Assembly (NCBI GenBank): GCA_000495505.1
Contig: CP006833.1
Span: forward strand, 248,001 to 312,000
Reading direction: 5' to 3'
DNA length: 64,000 nucleotides
Source of the DNA: Campylobacter fetus subsp. testudinum 03-427
GTDB lineage: Bacteria > Campylobacterota > Campylobacteria > Campylobacterales > Campylobacteraceae
Of the stretch, positions 33,383 to 41,101 are shown piece by piece. The notes beneath the pieces are model-generated. The model saw only the letters and a program-made list of their open reading frames with translations. It searched no databases and was not told the origin of the DNA. The position numbers and the translations under genes were made by a program. Numbering within the stretch: the stretch's first letter is position 1; each line of letters starts with the position of its first letter.

Positions 33383-34477
33383 TTACTTTTGCTCTAGAGC
33401 GCTTTGTTTAGGTTTGTCTTTTGTATCTACCCAGATATTTGGTACGGCTCCTCCTGGAGTTAAAAATATCTTAGCATCGGTATTTACTTTTAATGCTTCA
33501 TTGAACTCTTTTTGGGTTTGAATTTGTTTTAGTTGTAGTAAGTTATTGTCCAGACTTTTTGCTACTTCTTTGTTTGCATATGCTTGAGCGCCTGCTTCGA
33601 TTTTCACAGCGTCTGCTCTACCTTGAGCCTCGATTTTCACGGCTTCTGCGTTACCTTTTGCAAGAGCTGCTTTTTTAAGAGCTTCTTGATTTGCTCGTTC
33701 TACTTCGTACTTTGTTCTTTCAGCCTCTTGTTTTGCTATCTGAACTCGTTCGATCTGTTCTTTTACTTTTGGTGGAAGTATTATCTCGCGAAGTTGTACG
33801 CTTAAAAGCTCAACTGGTTTGTTTTGTTGGCTATCGATATCTGTTCTTATGCCATTATCTATAGATATTGCTATATCATTACGGCGTTCAGGAAGCTCTT
33901 CTGCGGTGTATTTACCAGTTACGTTTCTAACAACATTTCTAACAACTGGATCAATTATCTTGCTTTCCCAGCTAAATCCCCATGCAGCTATCGTTTGAGG
34001 AGCATTTTGTGGATTTAGTCTGTACTGAACCGTGATATCCATACTTACTGGAAGCCCACGTGAGTCAAGAACTGATATAGTATCTTTTGTTTCTATACCG
34101 CTACCACGGTAGTTCGCTTCGTTTCTACCTTCGCTTGAAGTATAGTTTATGATACGAACTTTAGTATCCACTATTCTTACTTCTTGCACGAAAGGCACAA
34201 AGAAATGAAATCCTGGACCAAGAGGCGTTGGATCAAATTTACCCGCTGTTGATTTGATACCTACCTCGCCTGAATTTATGATTATAAATGGTTTTGCTAT
34301 GACTAAAACAGCTATTATAACGACGATAGCGTAAATTATACCGCTAAATTTACCAAAGCCGCTAGGAAGGCTCGGCATATTTGGCTTTTTAAAGTTGAAA
34401 TTCGGCTTATTATCTCCGCCGTTTTCACCTCCATTACCTTTTTTCTTGTTGAAATAATCATTTAAATCTGCTGGCAA
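33383..34477 (-). CDS. SPFH/band-7 (HflK/prohibitin-like) membrane protein
   Basis: The 364-residue protein has a Gly/Asn-rich N-terminus and one membrane helix near 47-68 (IIYAIVVIIAVLVIAKPFII). A band-7 domain follows (NSGEVGIKSTAGKF and LPVSMDITVQYRLNP), then a long Ala/Glu/Lys-rich coiled coil at ~235-320. Such proteins form large rings in the inner membrane and can hold FtsH protease, but no hflC partner is present. The start is TTG at 34477 with AAAAGGAATAAAC upstream. It lies 9 bases before hisIE and just after ilvE. Confidence 0.88.
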   Translation of the reverse strand: MPADLNDYFNKKKGNGGENGGDNKPNFNFKKPNMPSLPSGFGKFSGIIYAIVVIIAVLVIAKPFIIINSGEVGIKSTAGKFDPTPLGPGFHFFVPFVQEVRIVDTKVRIINYTSSEGRNEANYRGSGIETKDTISVLDSRGLPVSMDITVQYRLNPQNAPQTIAAWGFSWESKIIDPVVRNVVRNVTGKYTAEELPERRNDIAISIDNGIRTDIDSQQNKPVELLSVQLREIILPPKVKEQIERVQIAKQEAERTKYEVERANQEALKKAALAKGNAEAVKIEAQGRADAVKIEAGAQAYANKEVAKSLDNNLLQLKQIQTQKEFNEALKVNTDAKIFLTPGGAVPNIWVDTKDKPKQSALEQK

Positions 34478-34494
34478 GTTTATTCCTTTTAAAT

Positions 34495-35418
34495 TTAGTT
34501 AATATATGTTATAAAATGCTCATATTTTGCATTTTTACCCATTACTACATCAAAATATGCAGCTTGAAGTTTTGTAGCTATTTCGCCTCTTTTTCCTGAG
34601 CCGATAGTTCTACCATCGATGTTGCTTATAGGCGTTACTTCCGCGGCTGTTCCAGTAAAAAATGTCTCATCTGCTGTGTATGCTTCATCTCTTGTGATTC
34701 TTTGACGGACCACTGTATAGCCTAGATCTTTTGCGATTTCTATAACAGTTTTTTGAGTTATACTTTCTAAGCTAGTGTCATTTGGAGGAGTGATTATAAC
34801 ACCGTCTTTTACTATGAAAAAGCACTCGCCGCTACCCTCAGCGATAAATCCTTGAGGATCAAGAAGCAAGGCTTCATCGTATCCAGATAGTTGCGCTTCG
34901 TAATTCGCCATTTGAGAGTTGAAGTAGTTTGCGCTTGCTTTTGCTTTTGCCATCATAGAAAATGGTGCTGGTTTTATCCAAGATGAGATTGTTACTTTTA
35001 TCCCGTTTTGAAGCGCGTCTTCACCCATATAAGCACCCCATTGCCATGCGGCTATAGCCACATTTACTGGGCAGCCGATGTGACTAACTCCCATTTTGCC
35101 ATATCCTAAAAATACAAGCGGACGGATATAAACGTTGCTGTTATAAGTATTGCTTTTTAGTAGATCTATATGCGCTTTATTTATCTCATCTTGTGAAAAT
35201 GGGATAGTAATCGCGCAGGCTTTTGCTGATTCAAAAAGTCTTTTTGTATGTTCTTTTAATTTAAATATAGCTAAACCTTTTGGTGTCTGATAAGCTCTAA
35301 CTCCCTCAAAAACAGCATTTCCATAATGAAGTGAATGAGTTAAAACATGAACTGTGGCATCTTGCCACTTGATTAATTTCCCATCAAACCATATATGTTC
35401 TGCTTCTGGTATTGCCAT
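34495..35418 (-). CDS. ilvE: Branched-chain amino acid aminotransferase
   Basis: IlvE transfers amino groups between glutamate and leucine, isoleucine or valine. The 307-residue class IV PLP enzyme has WFDGKLIKWQDATVHVLTHSL and GNAVFEGVRAYQ. The substrate loop is near KASANYFNS, GYDEALLLDPQGFIAEGSG follows the catalytic lysine, and GTAAEVTPI binds phosphate. It is the first gene of the minus-strand group ilvE-SPFH-hisIE-DUF2393. The accessory island begins just upstream. Confidence 0.95.
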   Translation of the reverse strand: MAIPEAEHIWFDGKLIKWQDATVHVLTHSLHYGNAVFEGVRAYQTPKGLAIFKLKEHTKRLFESAKACAITIPFSQDEINKAHIDLLKSNTYNSNVYIRPLVFLGYGKMGVSHIGCPVNVAIAAWQWGAYMGEDALQNGIKVTISSWIKPAPFSMMAKAKASANYFNSQMANYEAQLSGYDEALLLDPQGFIAEGSGECFFIVKDGVIITPPNDTSLESITQKTVIEIAKDLGYTVVRQRITRDEAYTADETFFTGTAAEVTPISNIDGRTIGSGKRGEIATKLQAAYFDVVMGKNAKYEHFITYIN

Positions 35419-35500
35419 TTTGTTGCCTTTCGTGGTTATAAAATTTGCCTGATTTTATCTAAAATTTGATTAATATCTTTTGAATATCGCTAAATTTAGC

Positions 35501-35761
35501 TTAACTTTTAAATTTAAATAGCTCTTCTATATCCACATTTAAGGCTTTTGAAATTTTAAAAATATGTTCGATATTGAAGTGTTTTCCATAGCGATTGTTT
35601 TCACAATTGGAGTAAAAGGCGACTGATTTTATACCGATTTCTAAAGCTAATTCAAGCTGGGAAATTTGACTTTGTTCTCTTAAGCGTTTTACATTTTGTG
35701 ATAATTGTCTGTAAAAAGCAGCGATTTCTTCATCGCTTGCATTACTAAATTCACTCTGCAT
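35501..35761 (-). CDS. XRE-family helix-turn-helix regulator
   Basis: The 86-residue protein is essentially a single Cro/CI-type DNA-binding domain. Helices lie around 18-80, and the HTH is ~34-55 in QISQLELALEIGIKSVAFYSNCENNR. It ends LNVDIEELFKFKS, a common XRE ending. It is divergent from the four small genes at 35855-37041. A 13-bp dyad sits across its own ribosome site and an identical copy lies in front of the divergent genes, so it probably represses both itself and the cluster. This gene is absent from the remembered C. jejuni order, where ilvE directly precedes the tautomerase gene. Confidence 0.85.
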   Translation of the reverse strand: MQSEFSNASDEEIAAFYRQLSQNVKRLREQSQISQLELALEIGIKSVAFYSNCENNRYGKHFNIEHIFKISKALNVDIEELFKFKS

Positions 35762-35764
35762 ATT

Positions 35765-35777
35765 TATCCTATGGGAT
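35765..35777. promoter_or_regulatory. Operator copy 1 for the XRE regulator
   Basis: TATCCTATGGGAT, with dyad arms ATCC/GGAT around TATG, is repeated identically at 35820. On the minus strand this copy contains AGGA, the ribosome site of the regulator gene, 5 bases from its ATG at 35761. Binding here would block expression of the regulator itself. Confidence 0.7.
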
Positions 35778-35792
35778 TAATTTTCTTTTAAA

Positions 35793-35808
35793 TTTATACC
35801 GATACAAT
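35793..35808. promoter_or_regulatory. Overlapping divergent -10 candidates in the island control region
   Basis: TATAAA on the minus strand (35793-35798) and TACAAT on the plus strand (35803-35808) are only 4 bases apart and point away from each other. If both are used, their upstream parts overlap and each operator copy falls just past one start site. An alternative plus-strand -10 is GATAAT at 35830-35835 inside operator 2. Confidence 0.4.
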
Positions 35809-35819
35809 TAGATTTTCTA

Positions 35820-35833
35820 TATCCTATGGGATA
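35820..35833. promoter_or_regulatory. Operator copy 2 for the XRE regulator
   Basis: TATCCTATGGGATA has 5-bp dyad arms TATCC/GGATA around TATG. It shares 13 identical bases with the copy at 35765, start-to-start 55 bases apart. It lies 22 bases before the GTG of the first small gene and also overlaps a possible GATAAT -10. Confidence 0.7.
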
Positions 35834-35854
35834 ATATTATGAAAAGGAATGAAT

Positions 35855-36226
35855 GTGAAAAGTATATTTGTTGGTTTGTATATATTTATTTTTACAGCTA
35901 TATTTTTAAATGCTGAAGTTATAAATAAAGAAGCAAAATTAGAGCTTATTAGGCAAGAAAAAATGATTGTTTTGCTAGAGATGAAAAACATTGTTTCTAT
36001 GGCAAATCCATATGCTGGTGATTTTTCACATCTAGTAGGAGAAAACTTTTCTAAAAGTTTTGGTACTTTAGCTAGTACTACAGAGACAGTAGGTAAAAGT
36101 ATAAAAAATGCTAATGCAGCTAGGGAATTTGAAAACAGTAGAACTATACAATTAAGAAAATTAGAATTGAAACTTACTAAGCTAGAATTAGAAGAGAAAA
36201 ATATCAGAAAGGAAATGGGAAAATGA
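35855..36226 (+). CDS. Small secreted protein with C-terminal coiled coil
   Basis: This 123-residue protein uses GTG at 35855, which has AAGGA 6 bases upstream; an ATG at 35849 sits too close to that site. A signal peptide (KSIFVGLYIFIFTAIFLNA) probably ends near residue 20. The mature protein has a Lys/Glu helix, a Gly/Ser/Phe-rich middle (GENFSKSFGTLASTTETVGKS), and a charged coiled coil (RKLELKLTKLELEEKNIRKE). I recognise no family. It is first in the repressor-controlled cluster and overlaps the next gene by 4 bases. Confidence 0.75.
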   Translation: MKSIFVGLYIFIFTAIFLNAEVINKEAKLELIRQEKMIVLLEMKNIVSMANPYAGDFSHLVGENFSKSFGTLASTTETVGKSIKNANAAREFENSRTIQLRKLELKLTKLELEEKNIRKEMGK

Positions 36227-36489
36227 GATTTATATTGTTTGTGATAATTGTTGTAAATATATCCTTTGCACGGTATTGTTCTTCTCCGATTTATCCTACT
36301 TGTCTAAATGTACCATACGGAATGGTTGATAGCTATAGACAAGTATATGGATTGACTTGCAAGAACTCTTTGATGCATTATTTAGATGAACTTGAAAGGT
36401 ATAATAAATGTCTTTCAGAAGATATAGCAGAGGCTTATAGTAATTCTATAAAAGTATATAATTGTATATATGCTGGACAGTGTGATTGA
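36223..36489 (+). CDS. Small cysteine-rich secreted protein
   Basis: The 88-residue protein has a signal peptide (MRFILFVIIVVNISFA). The ~72-residue mature part holds six cysteines (19, 27, 46, 63, 81, 87), an even number compatible with three disulfides, and several Tyr/Asn. The two end motifs, CSSPIYPTC and CIYAGQCD, look like disulfide-pinned loops. It overlaps the upstream secreted protein gene by ATGA. No family is recognised. A secreted effector, a binding protein or a periplasmic structural part are all possible. Confidence 0.75.
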   Translation: MRFILFVIIVVNISFARYCSSPIYPTCLNVPYGMVDSYRQVYGLTCKNSLMHYLDELERYNKCLSEDIAEAYSNSIKVYNCIYAGQCD

Positions 36490-36513
36490 AATTTATTGAT
36501 AAAGGAGTTGTTT

Positions 36514-36801
36514 ATGTTGGAAATTTATCGTGGTTATTGGATGAATTTTTTTGAGTTCAACGGAGTTAGTAGTAGAAAAGAGTTTTGGATACCAGTCTTG
36601 ATAAATGCTATTTTGCTTATTTTCTTATTTGCAATCCCTATTATTGGATTTTTAGCTATTGTTGTTAATCTAATAGGCTCTATTGCTATTAGCATAAGAA
36701 GATTAAGAGATGCAGGGTTTAATCCTTGGTGGTTTATTATAAGTCTTTTACCGTTTCTTGGATTGTTCTTAATTGTAATGTTTTGTTATCCAACTAAATA
36801 A
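36514..36801 (+). CDS. DUF805 family small membrane protein
   Basis: This 95-residue protein starts at the ATG at 36514, preceded by AAAGGAG. It carries the DUF805 pattern: FEFNGVSSRKEFW near the N-terminus, two to three hydrophobic helices, and the signature SIRRLRDAGFNPWWF. The family is widespread in bacteria and phage-associated regions, and its function is unknown. The lower-spaced gap from the preceding gene (24 bases) still suggests a shared transcript from the repressor-controlled promoter. Confidence 0.85.
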   Translation: MLEIYRGYWMNFFEFNGVSSRKEFWIPVLINAILLIFLFAIPIIGFLAIVVNLIGSIAISIRRLRDAGFNPWWFIISLLPFLGLFLIVMFCYPTK

Positions 36802-36831
36802 AATCGAAGTAATAAAAAATAAGGATAAATA

Positions 36832-37041
36832 ATGGAAACAGTAGGATTTATTTTACTTGCGATATTTGTTGGGATACCTGTTGGTATATTTTTATTGAAA
36901 GCTATACTGATGACTTTTAGTTCGGCTGTGTATACTGCTGTAGCTGAAGATACTGAGGAGAAAGCACAGGGTATTCTTATAGCAATTTTTGGAATAATTT
37001 GCGTGGTAGGAGCTATAGCTATCTTGATGTTTATTTTTTAA
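36832..37041 (+). CDS. Small two-helix membrane protein
   Basis: The 69-residue protein has two predicted membrane helices (VGFILLAIFVGIPVGIFLL and GILIAIFGIICVVGAIAIL) joined by an acidic loop TAVAEDTEEKAQ. No family is recognised. AAGGATAAATA precedes the ATG, and it lies 30 bases after the DUF805 gene, making it the last gene of the island. The next gene has its own ribosome site and belongs to the conserved backbone. Confidence 0.65.
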   Translation: METVGFILLAIFVGIPVGIFLLKAILMTFSSAVYTAVAEDTEEKAQGILIAIFGIICVVGAIAILMFIF

Positions 37042-37092
37042 ATTTAAAATGCTATAATCTGTGCATTAAATTTAAAATACAAGGAAAATAAA

Positions 37093-37293
37093 ATGCCGAT
37101 TATAAATATAAAATTAGCCGATCCTATGCCAAGTCGCGAAAAGCTTGATGAAATCGCAGTAAAAATCACAGATATTATGGTAAAAGATTTAGGAAAAAAT
37201 CCAGATAGAGTTGTGATAAATTTCGATGAAATTCGCTCGGACGCGACGTATTTTGGTGCAAAATCTGTTCAAGCTATAAAAGAGGGCAAATAA
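37093..37293 (+). CDS. 4-oxalocrotonate tautomerase family protein
   Basis: This is a 66-residue tautomerase-superfamily protein. Pro2, which becomes the catalytic N-terminal proline after Met removal, is followed by the family pattern PIINIKLADPMPSREKLDEIA and later DRVVINFDEI. Monomers of this size form hexamers. The natural substrate in Campylobacter is unknown; relatives of the DmpI type exist in many bacteria. The next gene starts immediately after its stop codon. Confidence 0.9.
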   Translation: MPIINIKLADPMPSREKLDEIAVKITDIMVKDLGKNPDRVVINFDEIRSDATYFGAKSVQAIKEGK

Positions 37294-37854
37294 ATGGCGT
37301 GCAACGATAAAAAAGAGCCAAATTTATGCTCTCCCAAGACAAAAGTATCAGCTCAAACTACAGTTTTTTTACCTGAAGATATTGAGAGAAAAGTTACGCT
37401 AAAAGCTGGTGATATCGCTCCAAGCTTTGAGCTAGAAAACGCAGACGGCGTAAAGATCGCACTTAAAGACTTCAAAGGTAAAAATGTAGTTTTATACTTT
37501 TATCCAAAAGACAACACTCCTGGTTGCACGACTGAAGCGTGCGAGTTTAGTGCAAATTACGATGATTTCATAGCAAATGATACTATCATCATAGGTATCA
37601 GTCCAGATAGTGTAAAATCACACTCAAATTTCACCCAAAAACAGAGTCTCAAACATATACTTTTAAGCGACTCAGAAAAAGAAACAGCAAAAGCTTATGG
37701 CGTATGGCAAGTACGTAAAAACTATGGTAAAGAGTATCTTGGTATAGTGCGAACGACTTTTGTTATAGATAAAACTGGACGTATCGCAAAAGTGTATAAA
37801 AGTGTAAAAGCCGCCGGTCACGCCGTGAAAGTTTTAGCTGATTTAGCAAAGTAA
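37294..37854 (+). CDS. bcp: Thiol peroxidase, Bcp/PrxQ type peroxiredoxin
   Basis: The 186-residue protein reduces hydroperoxides using thioredoxin. The core starts at LKAGDIAPSFELENADG, and the peroxidatic cysteine C78 and resolving C83 lie in NTPGCTTEACEFSANY, the atypical two-Cys Bcp pattern. GIVRTTFVIDKTGRIAKVYK is at the C-terminal end. The N-terminus carries ~36 extra residues with two more cysteines (C3, C12), longer than the usual ~150-residue Bcp. The ATG directly abuts the tautomerase TAA, which supports this start. Thioredoxin is encoded at 26975. Confidence 0.92.
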   Translation: MACNDKKEPNLCSPKTKVSAQTTVFLPEDIERKVTLKAGDIAPSFELENADGVKIALKDFKGKNVVLYFYPKDNTPGCTTEACEFSANYDDFIANDTIIIGISPDSVKSHSNFTQKQSLKHILLSDSEKETAKAYGVWQVRKNYGKEYLGIVRTTFVIDKTGRIAKVYKSVKAAGHAVKVLADLAK

Positions 37855-37860
37855 ATTTAA

Positions 37861-37914
37861 AAAACACCGCTTTGCATAACCTTAATAATTCATATGCAAT
37901 GTCGGTGCTTTTTT
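37861..37914. terminator. Terminator between bcp and the DUF748 gene
   Basis: A compound hairpin: CACCG (37865-37869) pairs with CGGTG (37903-37907) and TTGCAT pairs with ATGCAA inside, followed by CTTTTTT. It lies between convergent genes and can serve both. Confidence 0.7.
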
Positions 37915-37928
37915 GCTATTTTTATCAG

Positions 37929-40900
37929 TTATCTTGTTCTTATATTTATCTGCATTGAGACTTTTTTATCATTTGCTTGACCTTTTACATCTTTGATATT
38001 TAAAATCTCTATTTGATCTTCTTTGACTCCGTTTTCTATCAGTTTTTGGCGTAGATTTTCTACTCTTTTTTGTGCTATGGCTAGTATCCTGTCTTGTTTG
38101 ATTTTTACTAGAGATATAAGCTTTTCTTTTGCATCGTTTTCATTTATAAATTCAGAATTATTAAATTTTTTCTTAAACATCTCTTTTAGTGCATTTTCAT
38201 AACTTAGATCTTTTGTGTTCATAACAAGAAGTATATCTTTAGATACGCTTCTATCTGCTATAGCGTGGGAATCTGGTATTTGAGAATAAGTCGGCGTGAG
38301 AGTAAATATAATTTCAGGTTTTTTCTTTGCGATATCTGCTAGTTTTTTTATCTTTGATTCGTTTGTTTCTAGCAAAAATGCAGTTCCAGGAGTAAAATCA
38401 ACGCTACTTATCTCATCAGTATTTATACCAAGAACATTTCCTATAAATCTAAACGGAGAAGTGACGACGTCGCTTAAAAGTTGGAAAATCGCTTGCATAA
38501 CGATGCCAGAGTAGCTAAATTCTGGATTGTTTAAATCACCCCATATAGGAAGATTTATATCAATTTGATTATTTCTATCTTTTAGTATAGAAATCGCAAG
38601 CTTCAAAGGAAGGCTTACTGCGTCTTTGCTAGGAATTTCGCGTCCTAGAGTGAGATTATCAAAATTTAGTGAGTTTGCGCCGCTTAATATAGAGTTTTTT
38701 ATTTTATAATTTAAATTTACGCTTAGCCTGCCATCATCGATTTCATATCCTAAAAACTTTACTGAATACGGAGTTATGTTTTTTAAATTTATATTTTTAA
38801 AACGTACGATAAGATCTGTGTTGGATCTTGGATCAAATGGTAAAGCTGTAATCAAAATCTCGCTAAATCCATAGTTTGCCACAACTCCATGAAGAGCGAT
38901 ATTGCTTATTTTGTCATTTGATAACTCGTTTATCGTGGTAGATATTTTAGTTATATTTGTATCAAAAGGAAGTGCTAAACTTTCATCTTTAAACTCCAAC
39001 CAACCGTTTTTTAATGTTAGATTTTTTAGACTTAGTTTGAAGTTATCGTTTTGTGTTTTATCACTAGTTTTGCTATCTTGATTTTTTATTAAATTTAAAA
39101 TATTTAGCTCTTTTTGTTTTGAAACTACAAATTTTAAATGCGGATTTTCAAGTTTTACATTTGATATCAAGATATTTTTACCTTGTAAATTTATATTTTG
39201 GCTAAGAGTTTTAAAAGAACTTAATACCTCGTTTTTATCATCTTTTATATAGAAGTTATTTACGTTTAAATCAGCTTTTGCGCTGAGTTTATCGGTATAA
39301 TTTATCTTTGCATTTAAATGCGCTTTTGCGTTTAAATCCGCGATGTTTAGATACTGTTTTACGTAAGGTTTTGCGAAGTTTAGATTATTTAAATTTAAGT
39401 TTATGTTCCCGCTTAATTCATTTTTATCTATATTTATCTTTGCGCTACTTTTTAAATTTAGATTACCATCTTTTGCATTTAAATGCAGCGTTAGACTATC
39501 TTTGTTTGAGATATTTTGAGCGGTAAGTTCTATGTTTTTTATACTATTTTTGCTGATTTTATCGCTAAGATACAAGTGTCCGTTGTTTAGGATCAAATTT
39601 GAAATATTATAGTTAAACTCATCTTTTTTGGATTTATCTTTTTTGTCGCTATTTTTAGGGAACAAGGAGATTAAGCTATCTATAAACTTAGATCCGCTCT
39701 CGTCGATGAAAGTCGCGAAATTTGGCTTATTTATAACTACATTTTCTAGTGTTAGACTGCTGTTTTTTAAATTTAAATTGCTAAGCTCGGTTCCATTTAT
39801 ATCTAGATAATTTTGCTTATCTAAGTCTAAATTTGTGTTTGCAACTGATATATTTTTGATTTTTAAATCATCTTTTTTTAGGTTTATTTTATTTAATGTA
39901 AATGCGTCTATACTTAGCTTTGAGCTATCTTTTTTGATATTTAATTTTTTTAAATTTATATCGTTTATATCTAAATTTAAATCCAAATTTTGATCAAAAT
40001 TTATCTTAGTCGTATCTAAACTTAACTTATCAAAATTAGCATTAAATTCATCAAATTTGGTTTTAAAACTACCTATATCTATATTTGATATAGACATTTT
40101 CATATCAAAATTATTATAGCTGTTTATGAAATTTGCGTCTAAATTCGGTATGATTAAGCTATTTATTATAAACGTGTTTTTATTTTGAGTTATATTTATA
40201 TCTTTGATATCTGTTTTTGCGTTTGCTTTTATGCTGATATTTTTATCAAAATTCAAACTATAATTCAGATCAGAGCTCACAACCGCGCCATTTATAGTTA
40301 GTGGCATATCTTTGAAAAAAGATATCCAAATCGACTTTGTTTTTAGCTCATTTATCTGCATATTTCCGTCTATTTTTAGTGGATTTAAGCTAGCATTTGC
40401 GTCTATAATTATCTTATTTGCTAGATTTGAGCTAGCTAGCAAAGAGTGCGCTCCAAGATTTCCATTTTTAGTAGATAGGTTTGAAAGTTTATAGTCCATA
40501 TCTTTTAAACTTAGTTTAAAATCATTACTAAAATCTTCATAGTTTAAGTTTGCATTTATTATCTCAAGCTCACCTATTTCGTACTCGAACTGAGTTGTTT
40601 TTTCAGTGCTAGAGCTGCTATTTGTATCTTTTTGACTTAGTAAAAATGAGAAGTTAAATTCGCCGTTTTCTTCTTTTTGGATAAAAATTTCTGGTTTAGA
40701 GATTTTTAAATTTGCGATTTTTATGGTTTTTGTTATCAAATTTATAGGGTCGAAATTTATATTTATTTCATCAAATTTAAATATAGGGGATTTGCGGCTA
40801 AATGCTACTCCTGTGATATTTGCTTCGTATGTAAAAGGGTTTAATGTTATATTTTTTATGCTTAAATTTGCGTCATATTGCGCGGCAATTTTTGGCGCAT

Positions 40901-40997
40901 AATTCATAATGAGCTTTGGAGCTGCAAAATATCCCAAAACAGTATAAAACAGAAATACAAAACAGATTATATAAGCAGTTATCTTGACAGTTTTCAT
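37929..40997 (-). CDS. DUF748 (AsmA-like) envelope protein
   Basis: The 1022-residue protein has one N-terminal membrane helix (ITAYIICFVFLFYTVLGYF). A very long beta-repeat region follows, full of Leu/Asn/Lys strands such as NLSTKNGNLGAHSL, which suits an AsmA/TamB-like beta-groove. A C-terminal part contains DRNNQIDINLPIWGDLNNPEFSYSG, the DUF748 signature. A final charged helix region ends VSMQINIRTR. Related proteins are proposed to bridge the periplasm and move phospholipids; this is family-level inference. It stands alone, with a terminator on its 3' side. Confidence 0.85.
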   Translation of the reverse strand: MKTVKITAYIICFVFLFYTVLGYFAAPKLIMNYAPKIAAQYDANLSIKNITLNPFTYEANITGVAFSRKSPIFKFDEININFDPINLITKTIKIANLKISKPEIFIQKEENGEFNFSFLLSQKDTNSSSSTEKTTQFEYEIGELEIINANLNYEDFSNDFKLSLKDMDYKLSNLSTKNGNLGAHSLLASSNLANKIIIDANASLNPLKIDGNMQINELKTKSIWISFFKDMPLTINGAVVSSDLNYSLNFDKNISIKANAKTDIKDINITQNKNTFIINSLIIPNLDANFINSYNNFDMKMSISNIDIGSFKTKFDEFNANFDKLSLDTTKINFDQNLDLNLDINDINLKKLNIKKDSSKLSIDAFTLNKINLKKDDLKIKNISVANTNLDLDKQNYLDINGTELSNLNLKNSSLTLENVVINKPNFATFIDESGSKFIDSLISLFPKNSDKKDKSKKDEFNYNISNLILNNGHLYLSDKISKNSIKNIELTAQNISNKDSLTLHLNAKDGNLNLKSSAKINIDKNELSGNINLNLNNLNFAKPYVKQYLNIADLNAKAHLNAKINYTDKLSAKADLNVNNFYIKDDKNEVLSSFKTLSQNINLQGKNILISNVKLENPHLKFVVSKQKELNILNLIKNQDSKTSDKTQNDNFKLSLKNLTLKNGWLEFKDESLALPFDTNITKISTTINELSNDKISNIALHGVVANYGFSEILITALPFDPRSNTDLIVRFKNINLKNITPYSVKFLGYEIDDGRLSVNLNYKIKNSILSGANSLNFDNLTLGREIPSKDAVSLPLKLAISILKDRNNQIDINLPIWGDLNNPEFSYSGIVMQAIFQLLSDVVTSPFRFIGNVLGINTDEISSVDFTPGTAFLLETNESKIKKLADIAKKKPEIIFTLTPTYSQIPDSHAIADRSVSKDILLVMNTKDLSYENALKEMFKKKFNNSEFINENDAKEKLISLVKIKQDRILAIAQKRVENLRQKLIENGVKEDQIEILNIKDVKGQANDKKVSMQINIRTR

Positions 40998-41101
40998 AAT
41001 GACTCCTTTTGTATTATTATATAAAAATTTATCTATTTACGTAATAAAATTTACTAAAAATTCATTTTTATTTTGATAATATAAAAATAAAAGGTCAAAT
41101 T

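Noticed and set aside
39308-39526. Plus-strand frames opposite the DUF748 gene
   Set aside because: They are antisense shadows of a continuous 1022-codon gene and lack start signals.
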